Counted from the stretch's first letter, positions 52,001-60,672 are shown. The stretch: DNA of 64,000 nucleotides from Cryobacterium sp. GrIS_2_6 (GCF_035984545.1 NZ_JAXCHP010000001.1:434001-498000); one strand, 5' to 3'. Translations and numbers: made by a program. Notes: generated by a model from the sequence alone, not told the origin.

Positions 52001-52663
52001 ATGACGACCGAAGATCCGCGAAGAAAGAAGCAGCCGCCGCGGTCCGGCGGCCGGACGCTGGGTGGCACCCTTAGTCTCGTTGTCCTTGCATTCGGATACT
52101 CGTCGATGACCTATCGTGAGACTTTGAAATCCACCGGTAGTCCGGCAGCGGCCTGGATGTCGGTGGTTGAGATCGGGATCTGGGCGATTGTCGCCATCGT
52201 TGCCGCATTAGTCTGGGTGCTTGCGACGGGACAACTTGCCGAGCGGAGAGAGCGACGGCTTCGAATCATGTTCCCCGAGGCCATCGGCCTCCGTTCAACT
52301 GCGTCACTTCAACTCAGGAAGGCGCTCAGGCGGGTTTCTGACGCCGAGGGAAACCCCATAGTCGGTTTGGGGTTCGGGAGTCTCACATTGATGGCATCTC
52401 CCGGCGGGATCGCGATTTGGGACGGGTGGGGGCATCCTCATGAAGTGTGCCGCTGGGCCTGGGCTGATGTGGCCGACATAGTGCCGGCTACGTTCACGGT
52501 GCACAACTTGCGTATGTCCGGCCTTGAGGTCGTCATCATGCAGGGCTCTATCTCCACCGCCCTTCCGTTCATAATCCGGAGCACAGGCCTCAAGGGCTTG
52601 CTCGCTCCGAGCCTGGAAGCCGTCGCCGAGTTGGGATCCCGCGCGGCCGCAGTCCGACCGTAG
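52001..52663 (+). CDS. Two-TM protein with PH-like domain (array member 3)
   Basis: A 220-residue protein. A basic N-terminus, helices at about 21-37 and 55-75, then a beta-rich domain (GSLTLMASPGGIAIWDGWGH, CRWAWADVADIVPATFTV). Begins 25 bases after member 2 and is probably cotranscribed with it. Confidence 0.55.
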   Translation: MTTEDPRRKKQPPRSGGRTLGGTLSLVVLAFGYSSMTYRETLKSTGSPAAAWMSVVEIGIWAIVAIVAALVWVLATGQLAERRERRLRIMFPEAIGLRSTASLQLRKALRRVSDAEGNPIVGLGFGSLTLMASPGGIAIWDGWGHPHEVCRWAWADVADIVPATFTVHNLRMSGLEVVIMQGSISTALPFIIRSTGLKGLLAPSLEAVAELGSRAAAVRP

Positions 52664-52780
52664 GAGCACGCGACACATGATCTGCCGGATGGGGAAGGGA
52701 CTCGGTAGGCGCCCGCAACAGGCTGTCTGAGGCCGTGCCACTAAGTTGACCATAGCCGATGTAGCAGGAGAGGTTCCGAG

Positions 52781-53443
52781 ATGGGGACGCCCCCTGCCAG
52801 CACGTTGTCTCAAGCAGGGCCCGGCGTGCGTGCGCGTCGGAGACGGTGGGGGTTCTACCTTCCGTATTTTGCAGTCATTCTGGTGTTGGCTGGCCCAGGA
52901 CTGCGCAACGTTGCTTCCGAGAGCCTCACAAGTCTTGTCTCCACCGCTGCCATGTGCGTTGCACTCATTCTTGTTATCGCCGTTCCGTTCGTGCGGACCC
53001 AGCACCGCTTGTACTCGTCCCTGCAGGTTGCGAACCCGGACTTGACATTCGTAATTGTCCGGGCATCGCCTGGCCTCAACTCTGAGATCAGAGAGATTAG
53101 CGGCATCAGGATCGGCTATCCCACGCCCAGGAATGCGTCACTTGCATTTGTCGATGCGGGAACTCGATTCGAGCTCTGGCGCCTGAGAAGGGGCGGCCCC
53201 GAGAGGGGCCTGAGAATTCCGTGGGCCGCTGTGTCATCTGTCGCGATCGCAACGGTCGCTCAGATGGAAAGTATCGAGCGTGCTGTCGAGGTGACCGGGA
53301 CTCTTGATGGACATAACTTTCGCATCGGGCTTCCGCCACAGCGTCTCGGTGACTGGCTCCTGCGTCCGCAGAATGACTCGGACTTCATGGATTTCTTCAA
53401 TGCGGTCAAGGTCGCGGTCGACAAAGCCCAAGCTCGAGCCTAG
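52781..53443 (+). CDS. Two-TM protein with PH-like domain (array member 4)
   Basis: A 220-residue protein clearly paralogous to member 1: ANPDLTFVIVRASPGLNSEI, LAFVDAGTRFELWRLRRGGP, ERGLRIPWAAVSSVAIATV. Two helices at about 23-42 and 50-68. ATG 52781 follows AGGAGAGG at some distance. Last gene of the array. Confidence 0.6.
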   Translation: MGTPPASTLSQAGPGVRARRRRWGFYLPYFAVILVLAGPGLRNVASESLTSLVSTAAMCVALILVIAVPFVRTQHRLYSSLQVANPDLTFVIVRASPGLNSEIREISGIRIGYPTPRNASLAFVDAGTRFELWRLRRGGPERGLRIPWAAVSSVAIATVAQMESIERAVEVTGTLDGHNFRIGLPPQRLGDWLLRPQNDSDFMDFFNAVKVAVDKAQARA

Positions 53444-53448
53444 AAATC

Positions 53449-53590
53449 GTGGCAACATTTTGGCAACATCTGACGGAAAACAGGGTGGTCTCGAGGGCGT
53501 CACAGTGACCGTAGAACGTTGAAATTACGCGGAAGTTGACCTCGATCCGGGCGGCCACTGGGTGCGAGTTTGGGTTCAAATCCCACCTGT
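53449..53590. other. Possible relic attachment site (tRNA T-arm and TGGCAACAT repeats)
   Basis: Two TGGCAACAT-type repeats (about 53450-53467) are followed about 100 bases later by GGGTTCAAATCCCA (53571-53584), a textbook tRNA T-arm with no tRNA body before it. Tyrosine integrases commonly target tRNA 3' ends and bind TGGCAACA-like arm sites, so this may be the end of an older island. Confidence 0.4.
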
Positions 53591-53734
53591 ACAGACTGCC
53601 GTGTGTCTTTTTGGGGTGCACCCCAGCTAGACGTCAACTACAAGTCTTTAATGCCGTCAGAATAGGGTTATATTTGGATTGTCTGACAGCCTTTGTTGTC
53701 GGGTCTTAGAGTTCAAACTGACAGAAAGCGCGGG

Positions 53735-54316
53735 ATGCCCATGACGGGTCAACGAGTTGGATATGTGCGAGTTAGTACCCTCGATCAGAACACCGTCCGT
53801 CAACTGGATGGTGTTAACGTCGACCGTGTGTTCGAGGACAAGGCGTCGGGGAAAGATCTAAACCGGCCTGAGTTGGAGGAGCTGATCAAGTTCGTCCGGG
53901 ATGGCGATACTGTTCTCGTTCACTCGATGGACCGCCTTGCCCGCAATTTGGAGGATCTCCGCTCGATCGTGCGCCGGCTCACGGAGAAGAAGGTCCGGGT
54001 CGAGTTCATGAAAGAGCAGCTCTCCTTTACCGGTGAGGACAATGCGATGGCGAACTTGCTCCTGAACGTGATGGGGGCCTTTGCTGAGTTCGAGCGTTCC
54101 CTGATCCTTGAACGTCAACGTGAGGGTATTGCCCTGGCGAAGAAGCGTGGAGTGTACCGCGGGCGCTCCCCATCGTTGGATGCGGCTCGGGCAGCGGAGC
54201 TGCGAGAGAAAGTCGCCGCTGGTGTGCCGAAAGCAGTACTCGCTCGCCAATACGGGATTAGCCGCGAAACCGTCTACGCGTATCTCCGCGCGGAGGCCGG
54301 GACAACTCTTCGCTAA
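53735..54316 (+). CDS. Resolvase/invertase-type serine recombinase
   Basis: ATG 53735 (MPMTGQRVGYVRVSTLDQNT); ATG 53741 is also possible. A 193-residue protein with the catalytic Ser in YVRVSTLDQNT, the D-x-x-SG element in FEDKASGKDLNRPEL, DRLARN, then AFAEFERSLILERQREGIAL and a C-terminal Hin-like HTH (AVLARQYGISRETVYAYL). It resolves cointegrates or inverts DNA at a nearby res site; CTGACAG repeats lie just upstream. Confidence 0.92.
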   Translation: MPMTGQRVGYVRVSTLDQNTVRQLDGVNVDRVFEDKASGKDLNRPELEELIKFVRDGDTVLVHSMDRLARNLEDLRSIVRRLTEKKVRVEFMKEQLSFTGEDNAMANLLLNVMGAFAEFERSLILERQREGIALAKKRGVYRGRSPSLDAARAAELREKVAAGVPKAVLARQYGISRETVYAYLRAEAGTTLR

Positions 54317-54348
54317 CGCGCCAAGTCGGCAAATAGTGAGTCGGCGAC

Positions 54349-54561
54349 TCAGCGCGCTCCACGGCCTCGCCGCCCAGGAAGACCTGGGCGTCCGGTCAGG
54401 ACGGCGGTGTGGCAGTGCGGACAATACAAGTAGGGATGTGAAATGGTGCCGGCGGATTCGAGCCGGTGATGACAACTCGCACATGTGAGTGACACGTCAT
54501 CGCGATGCATGAGCCCAGTATGCGCACCGCAGCGACAGACACGCCAGAAAAATGACCGCAT
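54349..54561 (-). CDS. Possible zinc-ribbon peptide
   Basis: A 70-residue frame with two C-x-x-C pairs (TCASCHHRLES and YLYCPHCHTAV) and an N-terminal CRCGAHTG. The pattern is protein-like, but no SD is evident and the last 12 residues are low-complexity. It may be a relic. Confidence 0.35.
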   Translation of the reverse strand: MRSFFWRVCRCGAHTGLMHRDDVSLTCASCHHRLESAGTISHPYLYCPHCHTAVLTGRPGLPGRRGRGAR

Positions 54562-54720
54562 CTATCCCTGTGCGCGCCTCGGGCGGGTCAGTGAGCCATG
54601 GCCTAGGTTCCTGGCCGGCGGGAGTTGTCGGGCCAGCCAGGCTCACGGGCACGGCCGTGAATTTGTTAGTACACGTGCTTGTCACGGTCGGGGATGCGGA
54701 ATTTGATGCTCCTATTGTTG

Positions 54721-55944
54721 TCAAGCGCTGACTTTGGGTTGTTCACTGAGCCATGTGCGGTAGCGCTCAGAAAGGACTCGATCTTGGGTGGCGCCGCGTT
54801 CAATGCGCGAGATGGCTTTGGGCCAGGCGCTCAGCTCGAGTGCTACTGCGGTCTGGGTGAGGTGCAACGCGAGGCGCCGTGGACGCAGGTCGTTGGTTAG
54901 CAGGCCGGGCCGTGGGTTTTGCAGGACGCGGTATATTTCGCGGGCGACGTAGCGCTTGAGGCAGCGCATGATCTCCTTCTTGCCTTTGCCCTCGCTGGTG
55001 CGTTTGACGACGTAATTCTGGGTGCGTTGGTCCTTCGCCATGCGCACTAGAACGATGCGGTGAATCGCGGAGTTCGCGGCGCGGTCGCCACCGCGGGAGA
55101 GCCGGTGCCGTGTCGTCTTGCCCGATGACGCAGGGATCGGTGCGACGCCGGCCAATGCGGCGAATTGGGCTTCTGTGGTCAGGCGCTCGGGGTTGTCGCC
55201 GATAGTGACCAGCAGTTGGGAGGCTACGGCGGTGCCGACACCTTTGATCAGGGTCAGGGCTGGGGCGTGCTCGGCGATAATGCGGGCGAGCTCGGCGTCG
55301 CAGTCATCGATCTCGGTGGTGAGGTAGGCATGGCGGGCGGCCATGCGTTTGAGCGTGACGGCGGTCGCGACGAGGGGGTCTGTGATGTCTCCGGTCGGGC
55401 GCGAGGTGGCCATGCTTTTGGCACGGGATTCGCTGGTCTTGCCCCGATATTTGGCCCGGATACTCTCTGGGGCAGATGTCAGTACGGCGCTGATCTGCGC
55501 TAGTACCGCGGTGCGTGCCTTCATCGCGCTGGTGCGCGCGGTGCGCAGCACCCGGAGGGCTTCGACGTTACCGTCGCGGGCTTTTGGTGTAGAGGTGCCG
55601 CGCTGGGCGAGGACAGATTCGGCGGCCTGGTAGGCGTCTAGCGGATCGGACTTGCCGTGGATGCGTCGGGCTTGGCGATTGGGCCGGTTGACCTCTTTCA
55701 CCTCGAAGCCCTCGTGGATCAAGACCCGGGTCAATTCAGCACCGTAGGACCCTGTTCCTTCGACGCCGACAGCGATCACCGGTCCATACCGGGTGATGTA
55801 TTCGGCGATTTCCCGGTAGCCGGATCCCACGGCCAGAAACTTCTTATCGGCAAGGTGTTTGCCGTAATTGGTGATGATGGCGACGTGATGGGTGTCGGCG
55901 TGGGTGTCGATGCCGGCGATGACGCTGATGTCGTCGTTTGTCAT
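54721..55944 (-). CDS. IS110-family transposase with C-terminal HTH-like extension
   Basis: ATG 55944 follows GAGGAG. A 407-residue protein with the DEDD domain (VIAGIDTHADTHHVAI, GVEGTGSYGAELTRVL, GKSDPLDAYQAAESVL) and the C-terminal Tnp region (LIKGVGTAVASQLLVTIGDN, LAGVAPIPASSGKTTRHRLS). After about residue 345 it adds LRPRRLALHLTQTAVALELS and ISRIERGATQDRVLSERYRT, which looks like a Cro/XRE helix-turn-helix. Such a fusion could let the transposase bind its own end or promoter. Confidence 0.88.
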   Translation of the reverse strand: MTNDDISVIAGIDTHADTHHVAIITNYGKHLADKKFLAVGSGYREIAEYITRYGPVIAVGVEGTGSYGAELTRVLIHEGFEVKEVNRPNRQARRIHGKSDPLDAYQAAESVLAQRGTSTPKARDGNVEALRVLRTARTSAMKARTAVLAQISAVLTSAPESIRAKYRGKTSESRAKSMATSRPTGDITDPLVATAVTLKRMAARHAYLTTEIDDCDAELARIIAEHAPALTLIKGVGTAVASQLLVTIGDNPERLTTEAQFAALAGVAPIPASSGKTTRHRLSRGGDRAANSAIHRIVLVRMAKDQRTQNYVVKRTSEGKGKKEIMRCLKRYVAREIYRVLQNPRPGLLTNDLRPRRLALHLTQTAVALELSAWPKAISRIERGATQDRVLSERYRTWLSEQPKVSA

Positions 55945-55949
55945 GATGG

Positions 55950-56180
55950 GAATAGCTCCTCTGACGCTCGAGTAACAGGGTGGACTCGCGTTCGCCAGGT
56001 GGGCAGACAAGACGGTGATGGGACTTCTTGGTCAAGCTCCTATTAGGTCATGTCCGCCTGGCGAATGCGTTTGATGCAAGCCGCGGAACGGTGGACGGAT
56101 CAAATTAAGGACAGCTTCAAGAAGCGTCAGTCAAGGTTGGAGTCACACCATTCCACGGCCTACTTCCATCATCACCGTCA
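55950..56180 (-). ncRNA. Candidate bridge RNA region of the second IS110-family element
   Basis: Non-coding DNA upstream of the transposase. TTCGCCAGG (55991-55999) pairs with CCTGGCGAA (56057-56065) around a large loop, and TTGGTC/AAGCTC segments lie inside. Position and folding fit the bridge RNA of IS110 elements. The RNA strand should be the same as the transposase. Limits unknown. Confidence 0.4.
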
Positions 56181-56203
56181 AGGTGAATGGGGCCAGCGTG
56201 AGT

Positions 56204-57205
56204 TTAGGCGGCTAGTTTCGGCTCGTCTTCTTGTGCTTGGGCGGGCTTGTTGATCCAGGCCGCGTCGGGGGTGGCGAGGATCTTGGGATCAACGCTGGTG
56301 CTGAAGCGTTCCGGGTTCCGTGCCCGAGCTTGGGCCAGGGTCGCGGACCTCTCTGCGGCTTTGCCGGCCGCGAAGCCGTAGTGGACGTCGGCGGGCGTGT
56401 TCAGGCCGATGCCGGTGTGATGGTGGGTGTGGTTGTAGCCCTCGACGAAGGCGTCCATGAAGCGTCTCGCGTCGCCGAGGCTGCTGAAGCGTTCCGGGAA
56501 CACCGGGGCGAACTTGAGGGTTTTGAACCACGCCTCCGAGTACGGGTTGTCGTTGCTGACCCGGGGCCGGGAGTGCGACTTGGTGACCTCCAGATCCGAC
56601 AACAACGCGGCGACGGTCTTGCTCGTCATCGACGTGCCCCGGTCCGCGTGAACGACGTGCGGGGTGCCGTGGATGCCGAAGGTTTCCGTCATCATTTCCG
56701 CGGCCAGGATCGCGGACTCGGCCGGGTGGACCTTCGCGCCGACGATATAGCGGGAGAAGATATCGATCATCACGTAGCAGTCGAAGTACTTGCCCTTGAT
56801 CGGGCCCGCCAACTTCGTGATGTCCCACGTATAAACCTGGCCGGGTGCGGTGGCGACCAGTTCCGGGATCGCCCGTGCCGGGTGCCGGGCCAGCCGGCGG
56901 CGTTCCTTGACCTGCTTGTTCTCGGCCAGGACCCGGTAAATCGTGGAGATCGACGCCAAATACACGCCCTCGTCCAGCAGCTGCGCGTAGATCTGGATCG
57001 GCGGCAAATCCACGAACCGGGGCGAGTTCACCACCGCCAGGATCCGGGCCCGCTCGAGGATATCGAGCTTGTTCGCCGGCACCAGCACCGTTCCGGCCGC
57101 CGGGATGCTCGGTGCCCGGGTCGCCGTCGACCGCGGCAACCCCACCAGGACCGCGGCAGTGCGGGTGGACACGCCCCGGCGGGTCAACTCACGGTAGGTG
57201 GTCAT
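56204..57205 (-). CDS. IS3-family transposase OrfB
   Basis: ATG 57205 overlaps the orfA stop (TGATG). A 333-residue DDE recombinase: N-terminal HTH_21-like region (RELTRRGVSTRTAAVLVGLP), rve core with the aspartates in YTWDITKLAGP and VVHADRGTSMTS and the Glu in PYSEAWFKTLKF. IS3 elements normally make an OrfAB fusion by frameshifting; here simple coupling is also possible. Confidence 0.92.
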   Translation of the reverse strand: MTTYRELTRRGVSTRTAAVLVGLPRSTATRAPSIPAAGTVLVPANKLDILERARILAVVNSPRFVDLPPIQIYAQLLDEGVYLASISTIYRVLAENKQVKERRRLARHPARAIPELVATAPGQVYTWDITKLAGPIKGKYFDCYVMIDIFSRYIVGAKVHPAESAILAAEMMTETFGIHGTPHVVHADRGTSMTSKTVAALLSDLEVTKSHSRPRVSNDNPYSEAWFKTLKFAPVFPERFSSLGDARRFMDAFVEGYNHTHHHTGIGLNTPADVHYGFAAGKAAERSATLAQARARNPERFSTSVDPKILATPDAAWINKPAQAQEDEPKLAA

Positions 57206-57648
57206 CACGGTTTCGTCTGCGGTGTTTCGTCCCGCGAGCTCTTCGACAAGTTTTCGAGTAGCTCGTGCATTTTTGACATGATCTCCAACGCCACCCCCGT
57301 CGTGGCCAAACGCCGCTCGGTGACATCGAGCTGCCGGCGAAGCCGGGCGATCTCGGCCTGCTCGGGCGTGAGCTTGCCGATCTTCTCGCCGGCTTTCTTG
57401 CCCTGCAGGACACCGGCGTCGCGGAGCTTGCGCCACTCGGTGATCTGCGAGGAATAGATGCCCTGCTCCCGCAGATACGCGCCACCCCCGTTCCGGGTTG
57501 TCGCGTCCTCATACGCGGCCAGGTGGTCAAGCTTCTGCGCGGGCGTGAACGACCGCCTCGCTGTTGGACCACCCGCGCGCGGGCCAGGACTGCTGCTCTT
57601 ACTCATTCGACTATCGTCGCGCACGACGATCACAGACGGGCTGGACAT
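57205..57648 (-). CDS. IS3-family OrfA (HTH and leucine-zipper protein)
   Basis: A 147-residue protein. An HTH region (FTPAQKLDHLAAYEDATTRN ... YSSQITEWRKLRDAG) is followed by a coiled coil (LTPEQAEIARLRRQLDVTER). It binds the terminal repeats and, fused or together with OrfB, forms the transposase. Confidence 0.88.
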   Translation of the reverse strand: MSSPSVIVVRDDSRMSKSSSPGPRAGGPTARRSFTPAQKLDHLAAYEDATTRNGGGAYLREQGIYSSQITEWRKLRDAGVLQGKKAGEKIGKLTPEQAEIARLRRQLDVTERRLATTGVALEIMSKMHELLENLSKSSRDETPQTKP

Positions 57649-57717
57649 GATCGGGACTTCCTGATTCTCGCCCTACGTCAAACGGCGGACTTGCTCTGAG
57701 CTACTGGCCTCAACTCA

Positions 57718-57987
57718 CCCTGACACGTAGGGATGGGACGCTATGACGCATAGAACAGGCGCTCTGATGCGATGAACCTACACATCACCTCGCCCACCTG
57801 GGGCTAGAAAACCTACCTCGCTTGCGCACTGGCTATCGGTGCCTGCCAGAGTGAGCACCTGCTTCTCTACTTCCGGATGGGAGGCAGCGCGTCGGGATCT
57901 CCACACGATCTGCACATGCCCGCCAACGAGTCTGCACACTGGGGCAGCACAGTGGTGAGTACGAACCAATCAGTAGAGGAGTAGCTC
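57718..57987. other. Intergenic region before the cupredoxin gene
   Basis: No gene recognised. GTAGAGGAG at its right end is the ribosome site for the next gene. Confidence 0.4.
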
Positions 57988-58617
57988 ATGCGTCGCAAGA
58001 TAATCATGGCCACTGCAATTGTCAGCGGGGTGGTGGCCATCGTTGGCCTGACCGGCCTGTCGGTCAGCGCCATGACGGGTAGTCCGACCAGCAACGGATT
58101 CGCCTCCGTGGCGACGAATGTTCCGGCACTGCCTGGGACCGTCGTCAACGTTGCCCTGATGAACATGGGTGGACAAATGATGAATGGCGGCCAGAACATG
58201 ATGTCTGGTGGCGGGAATCGCATGATGGACGGCACTGGCGGCATGATGTCCGGCCGTAGTGCTGGGCGAAGCTCCAGTGCGATCATGGGCCTGATGCTTG
58301 ATCGTACGAGCGTCGTTCACGGAACGGTGTCTTTCCTGGCCGTTAATCGGGGCAGCATCAGTCACGAGCTGCTCGTCCTGCCGCTGTCCGATTCACAGAC
58401 CGTGGGCGCGAGAGCCGTTGGTAGCGATGGAAAGGTCGATGAGAGCGGCAGCCTCGGCGAAGCATCCACCACTAACGGGCAAGGCGCCGGTGAGGGAATC
58501 ACGCCCGGAGCTGGTAGCTGGGTGACTATGGATCTGGCACCCGGACGCTACGAGGTGCTCTGCAACCTTCCCGGTCACTACTTCGCAGGAATGTACAGCG
58601 AGCTCAGGGTTTCCTAG
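57988..58617 (+). CDS. Exported cupredoxin-like copper protein
   Basis: A 209-residue protein with an N-terminal signal or anchor helix (IVSGVVAIVGLTGLSVSAM), a Met/Gly-rich stretch (residues 50-90, many GGxMM units) and a cupredoxin fold. Type I copper ligands are seen: His in GSISHELLVLPL, then Cys, His and Met in YEVLCNLPGHYFAGMYSEL. It probably binds copper outside the membrane, as a sulfocyanin-like electron carrier or copper buffer. Confidence 0.8.
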   Translation: MRRKIIMATAIVSGVVAIVGLTGLSVSAMTGSPTSNGFASVATNVPALPGTVVNVALMNMGGQMMNGGQNMMSGGGNRMMDGTGGMMSGRSAGRSSSAIMGLMLDRTSVVHGTVSFLAVNRGSISHELLVLPLSDSQTVGARAVGSDGKVDESGSLGEASTTNGQGAGEGITPGAGSWVTMDLAPGRYEVLCNLPGHYFAGMYSELRVS

Positions 58618-58683
58618 GCACACTGACGGGACGTAGCGGTCAAGGGTATCGACGTACGTGTAGGGCCGTATCCCGAACCTGTT

Positions 58684-58697
58684 TACCCCTCGGGGTA
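58684..58697 (+). promoter_or_regulatory. CsoR-like operator palindrome
   Basis: TACCCCTCGGGGTA is a perfect palindrome of the type bound by copper-sensing CsoR repressors in actinobacteria. It lies 71 bases before the SHOCT gene, at promoter distance. Confidence 0.6.
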
Positions 58698-58768
58698 TGA
58701 CGGTAGCTTGAATACATCGTGGCCGGGCGTCGCCCGACCGGACGGAAATGAACAAGAAGGAGGAAGAA

Positions 58769-59044
58769 ATGATGTGGGGAAATGGGTACAACATGGGTGC
58801 GGCGGGGTGGGTTTGGCCGATTGGGCTGCTCATACTCGTCGGCATTGTCTTACTGGTCATCTGGGCAGTCCGCGCCTCGGGCGGCGGAGCGAACCGGGGT
58901 CGGCGCGATGATTCGTCAGCCGATTCGCGTCCACGAGGACCGAGCGCCGCGCGTCAGGTTCTGGACGAACGATTCGCCAAGGGTGAGCGGAACGCCGAGG
59001 AATACCGCGAACGGTTGAAGGTGCTCGGCGAGAAAGCCAAATGA
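58769..59044 (+). CDS. SHOCT-domain membrane protein
   Basis: ATG 58769 follows AGGAGG; an ATG 7 codons upstream is also open but would contain the ribosome site. The 91-residue product has one transmembrane helix (GWVWPIGLLILVGIVLLVIW) and a C-terminal SHOCT motif (ARQVLDERFAKGERNAEEYR). SHOCT proteins accompany metal-resistance genes in actinobacteria. The stop overlaps the next start (ATGA). Confidence 0.85.
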   Translation: MMWGNGYNMGAAGWVWPIGLLILVGIVLLVIWAVRASGGGANRGRRDDSSADSRPRGPSAARQVLDERFAKGERNAEEYRERLKVLGEKAK

Positions 59045-59154
59045 AATCCATTGGTCGGTTCAGCAGCTTCCTGCTGGGCGGTCTCAGTCGTATGATCGGG
59101 ACGGCCGGCCGGTCCAAACGTTTCGCCATGGTGCGAGCATTGGAGAATCCATGA
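59041..59154 (+). CDS. 37-residue coupled small protein
   Basis: ATG 59041 overlaps the SHOCT stop and its own TGA (59152-59154) overlaps the next ATG (59151). The product MKSIGRFSSFLLGGLSRMIG is basic and amphipathic and continues for 17 residues. The double overlap strongly suggests a real translated gene. Function unknown; a membrane-binding peptide is plausible. Confidence 0.6.
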   Translation: MKSIGRFSSFLLGGLSRMIGTAGRSKRFAMVRALENP

Positions 59155-59582
59155 GTTACGCCCACACGGTCACCGTTTCGCTGCCGTACGAACAAGCGGT
59201 GAGCCGGATCCGGGAACTCCTCGCGGAACAAGGTTTCGGAGTTCTCTCCGAAATCAACGTCCGGTCTACCTTTGAGGCCAAGTTGGGTGTCGACAGCGCC
59301 CAGGCCCTGGGCGATTACGTCATCCTCGGCGTGTGCAATCCCCTTCTCGCTCAGCGAGCTTTGGTCGCAGAGCCGGACATGGGCGTACTCCTTCCCTGTA
59401 ACGTCGTCGTTCGCCGCGGCCCTAATGCGAGCGAGACAATCGTTGAAGCCATCGACCCGATGACTATGGTCCAACTCAGTGACAGCCCGGCAATTCGCGA
59501 GGTTGCCATAGACGCCGATTCCCGGCTGCGAGCAGCGCTGAACAGCCTCGAATCCACTGCGGCGGGCAGCGAAGGCAGGTGA
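59151..59582 (+). CDS. DUF302-family protein
   Basis: A 143-residue protein with the DUF302 core: AVSRIRELLAEQGFGVLSEI, LGVCNPLLAQRALVAEPDMG and VLLPCNVVVRR. The two conserved Cys flank the ligand site. The family often travels with metal or sulfur-stress genes, in agreement with the cupredoxin and SHOCT neighbours. Confidence 0.88.
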   Translation: MSYAHTVTVSLPYEQAVSRIRELLAEQGFGVLSEINVRSTFEAKLGVDSAQALGDYVILGVCNPLLAQRALVAEPDMGVLLPCNVVVRRGPNASETIVEAIDPMTMVQLSDSPAIREVAIDADSRLRAALNSLESTAAGSEGR

Positions 59583-59968
59583 CCCTCGGCGATTCTGCCA
59601 ACCTGTTCATCACCGTGAGCGCTTCAGGCATCCCGTCCCGGAACCTGCCCGGTCAGCAGCTCAAATGGCCGCGTGACTGAAGAATAGTCTGTAGAGCCAC
59701 GATCCGAGACACCAATGGGTGGTGGTGAGGATTGTGCCTCCGAGAGCGACCATGTCCTCCGAATTCAGCACAGTCGGCATCATTCGTCAATACAACGCAG
59801 GCGTTAAGCGCGGCTGTTGGCTGGGAGAGTGGCGCCCCTATCCATCCTTGGGGCTCTCTTGTCCGTCACCAAGCGCGTCCTGGCGAGCTCGCCGACTCAA
59901 GGGACGGTGCTGACCCCCGGGTCTCGACCAGCGGCCGCGAGTGGTGTGTGCCCAGAAGGAGCTGCCGG
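59583..59968. other. Intergenic region without recognisable genes
   Basis: About 385 bases with no coding pattern, repeat or hairpin that I can support. Confidence 0.4.
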
Positions 59969-60163
59969 TCACCTGTAGAGCCGGCGCATCATGGCCGGTC
60001 CGATCACAGGTATCAGCAGTCCCGAAACTAAGAAAACGGCGCCTTGAGTGATGATATCTAACGTCCTTGGCTGCTGCGCGAGCACCGCAATGCCCGCGAC
60101 CACGAGCCCGATCCCGGAAATGATGAATATGGTCGAAGTGATCACTCGCGTCCTGCGATCCAT
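59969..60163 (-). CDS. Small two-TM membrane protein
   Basis: ATG 60163 gives a 64-residue protein of two hydrophobic helices (ITSTIFIISGIGLVVAGIAV and GAVFLVSGLLIPVIGPAM) with basic ends. Divergent from the similar-sized protein at 60389. Unknown function. Confidence 0.5.
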   Translation of the reverse strand: MDRRTRVITSTIFIISGIGLVVAGIAVLAQQPRTLDIITQGAVFLVSGLLIPVIGPAMMRRLYR

Positions 60164-60388
60164 GGAACGCAGATTACGCCGTTGTCGCATACCAGGCCAG
60201 TTCGGACTTCTGCCGCACTCTGGAACAATGCGCTGACACGCTCGTCGGGGCCACCCCTCGCTCAGACGAGGTTCAGCGCACTGGTTTCCACCTCTGTGGC
60301 AGGATGCAAGTCTGGGAGCGTCCTCGATAGTCGGCAGCGCAATCACGATCGCTCAAGCGCTGAACTCCAAAAGGATTACTCTGTGCGC

Positions 60389-60598
60389 ATGACTCAAAAA
60401 CTGACGCCAGAGGCAAGGGCCAAGCTGTTTTTGTGGATCGGCATCGGCGGAATTCTTATCGTAATTGCCGACGTCGTGTTCATGGTTCTGAACCCGCCCA
60501 TCCTCGCCAATTACGCCCTGGCGGGATCTGCGATTGGCCTCATCGTCGTGGGCTTTGGCAGCTATAGAGTCCTAAAGAAACCCATTCCTCCAAAGTAG
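60389..60598 (+). CDS. Small two-TM membrane protein
   Basis: A 69-residue protein (MTQKLTPEARAKLFLWIGIG ...) with two helices. AAAGGA precedes a GTG two codons upstream (60383), which is an alternative start. Unknown function. Confidence 0.55.
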   Translation: MTQKLTPEARAKLFLWIGIGGILIVIADVVFMVLNPPILANYALAGSAIGLIVVGFGSYRVLKKPIPPK

Positions 60599-60672
60599 GA
60601 AACTCTTCTGCTTGGGGTCTTGCGAAATCCATGCAGTCAATCGGCGAAAGATCGAAACTGGAGGTACTGCCG

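Larger units (their letters stand above)
56184..57717 (-). mobile_element. IS3-family insertion sequence
   Basis: Two overlapping genes, orfA then orfB. Ends are imperfect: the left begins TGAATGGGGCCAG and the right, read inward, TGAGTTGAGGCCAG. No target duplication could be recognised, so the exact boundaries are approximate. Confidence 0.7.

Noticed and set aside
53617..53628. GGGGTGCACCCC as a second copy of the tRNA-Lys end
   Set aside because: It is a short self-complementary palindrome; the match to the tRNA covers only about 10 bases and the T-arm before it differs.
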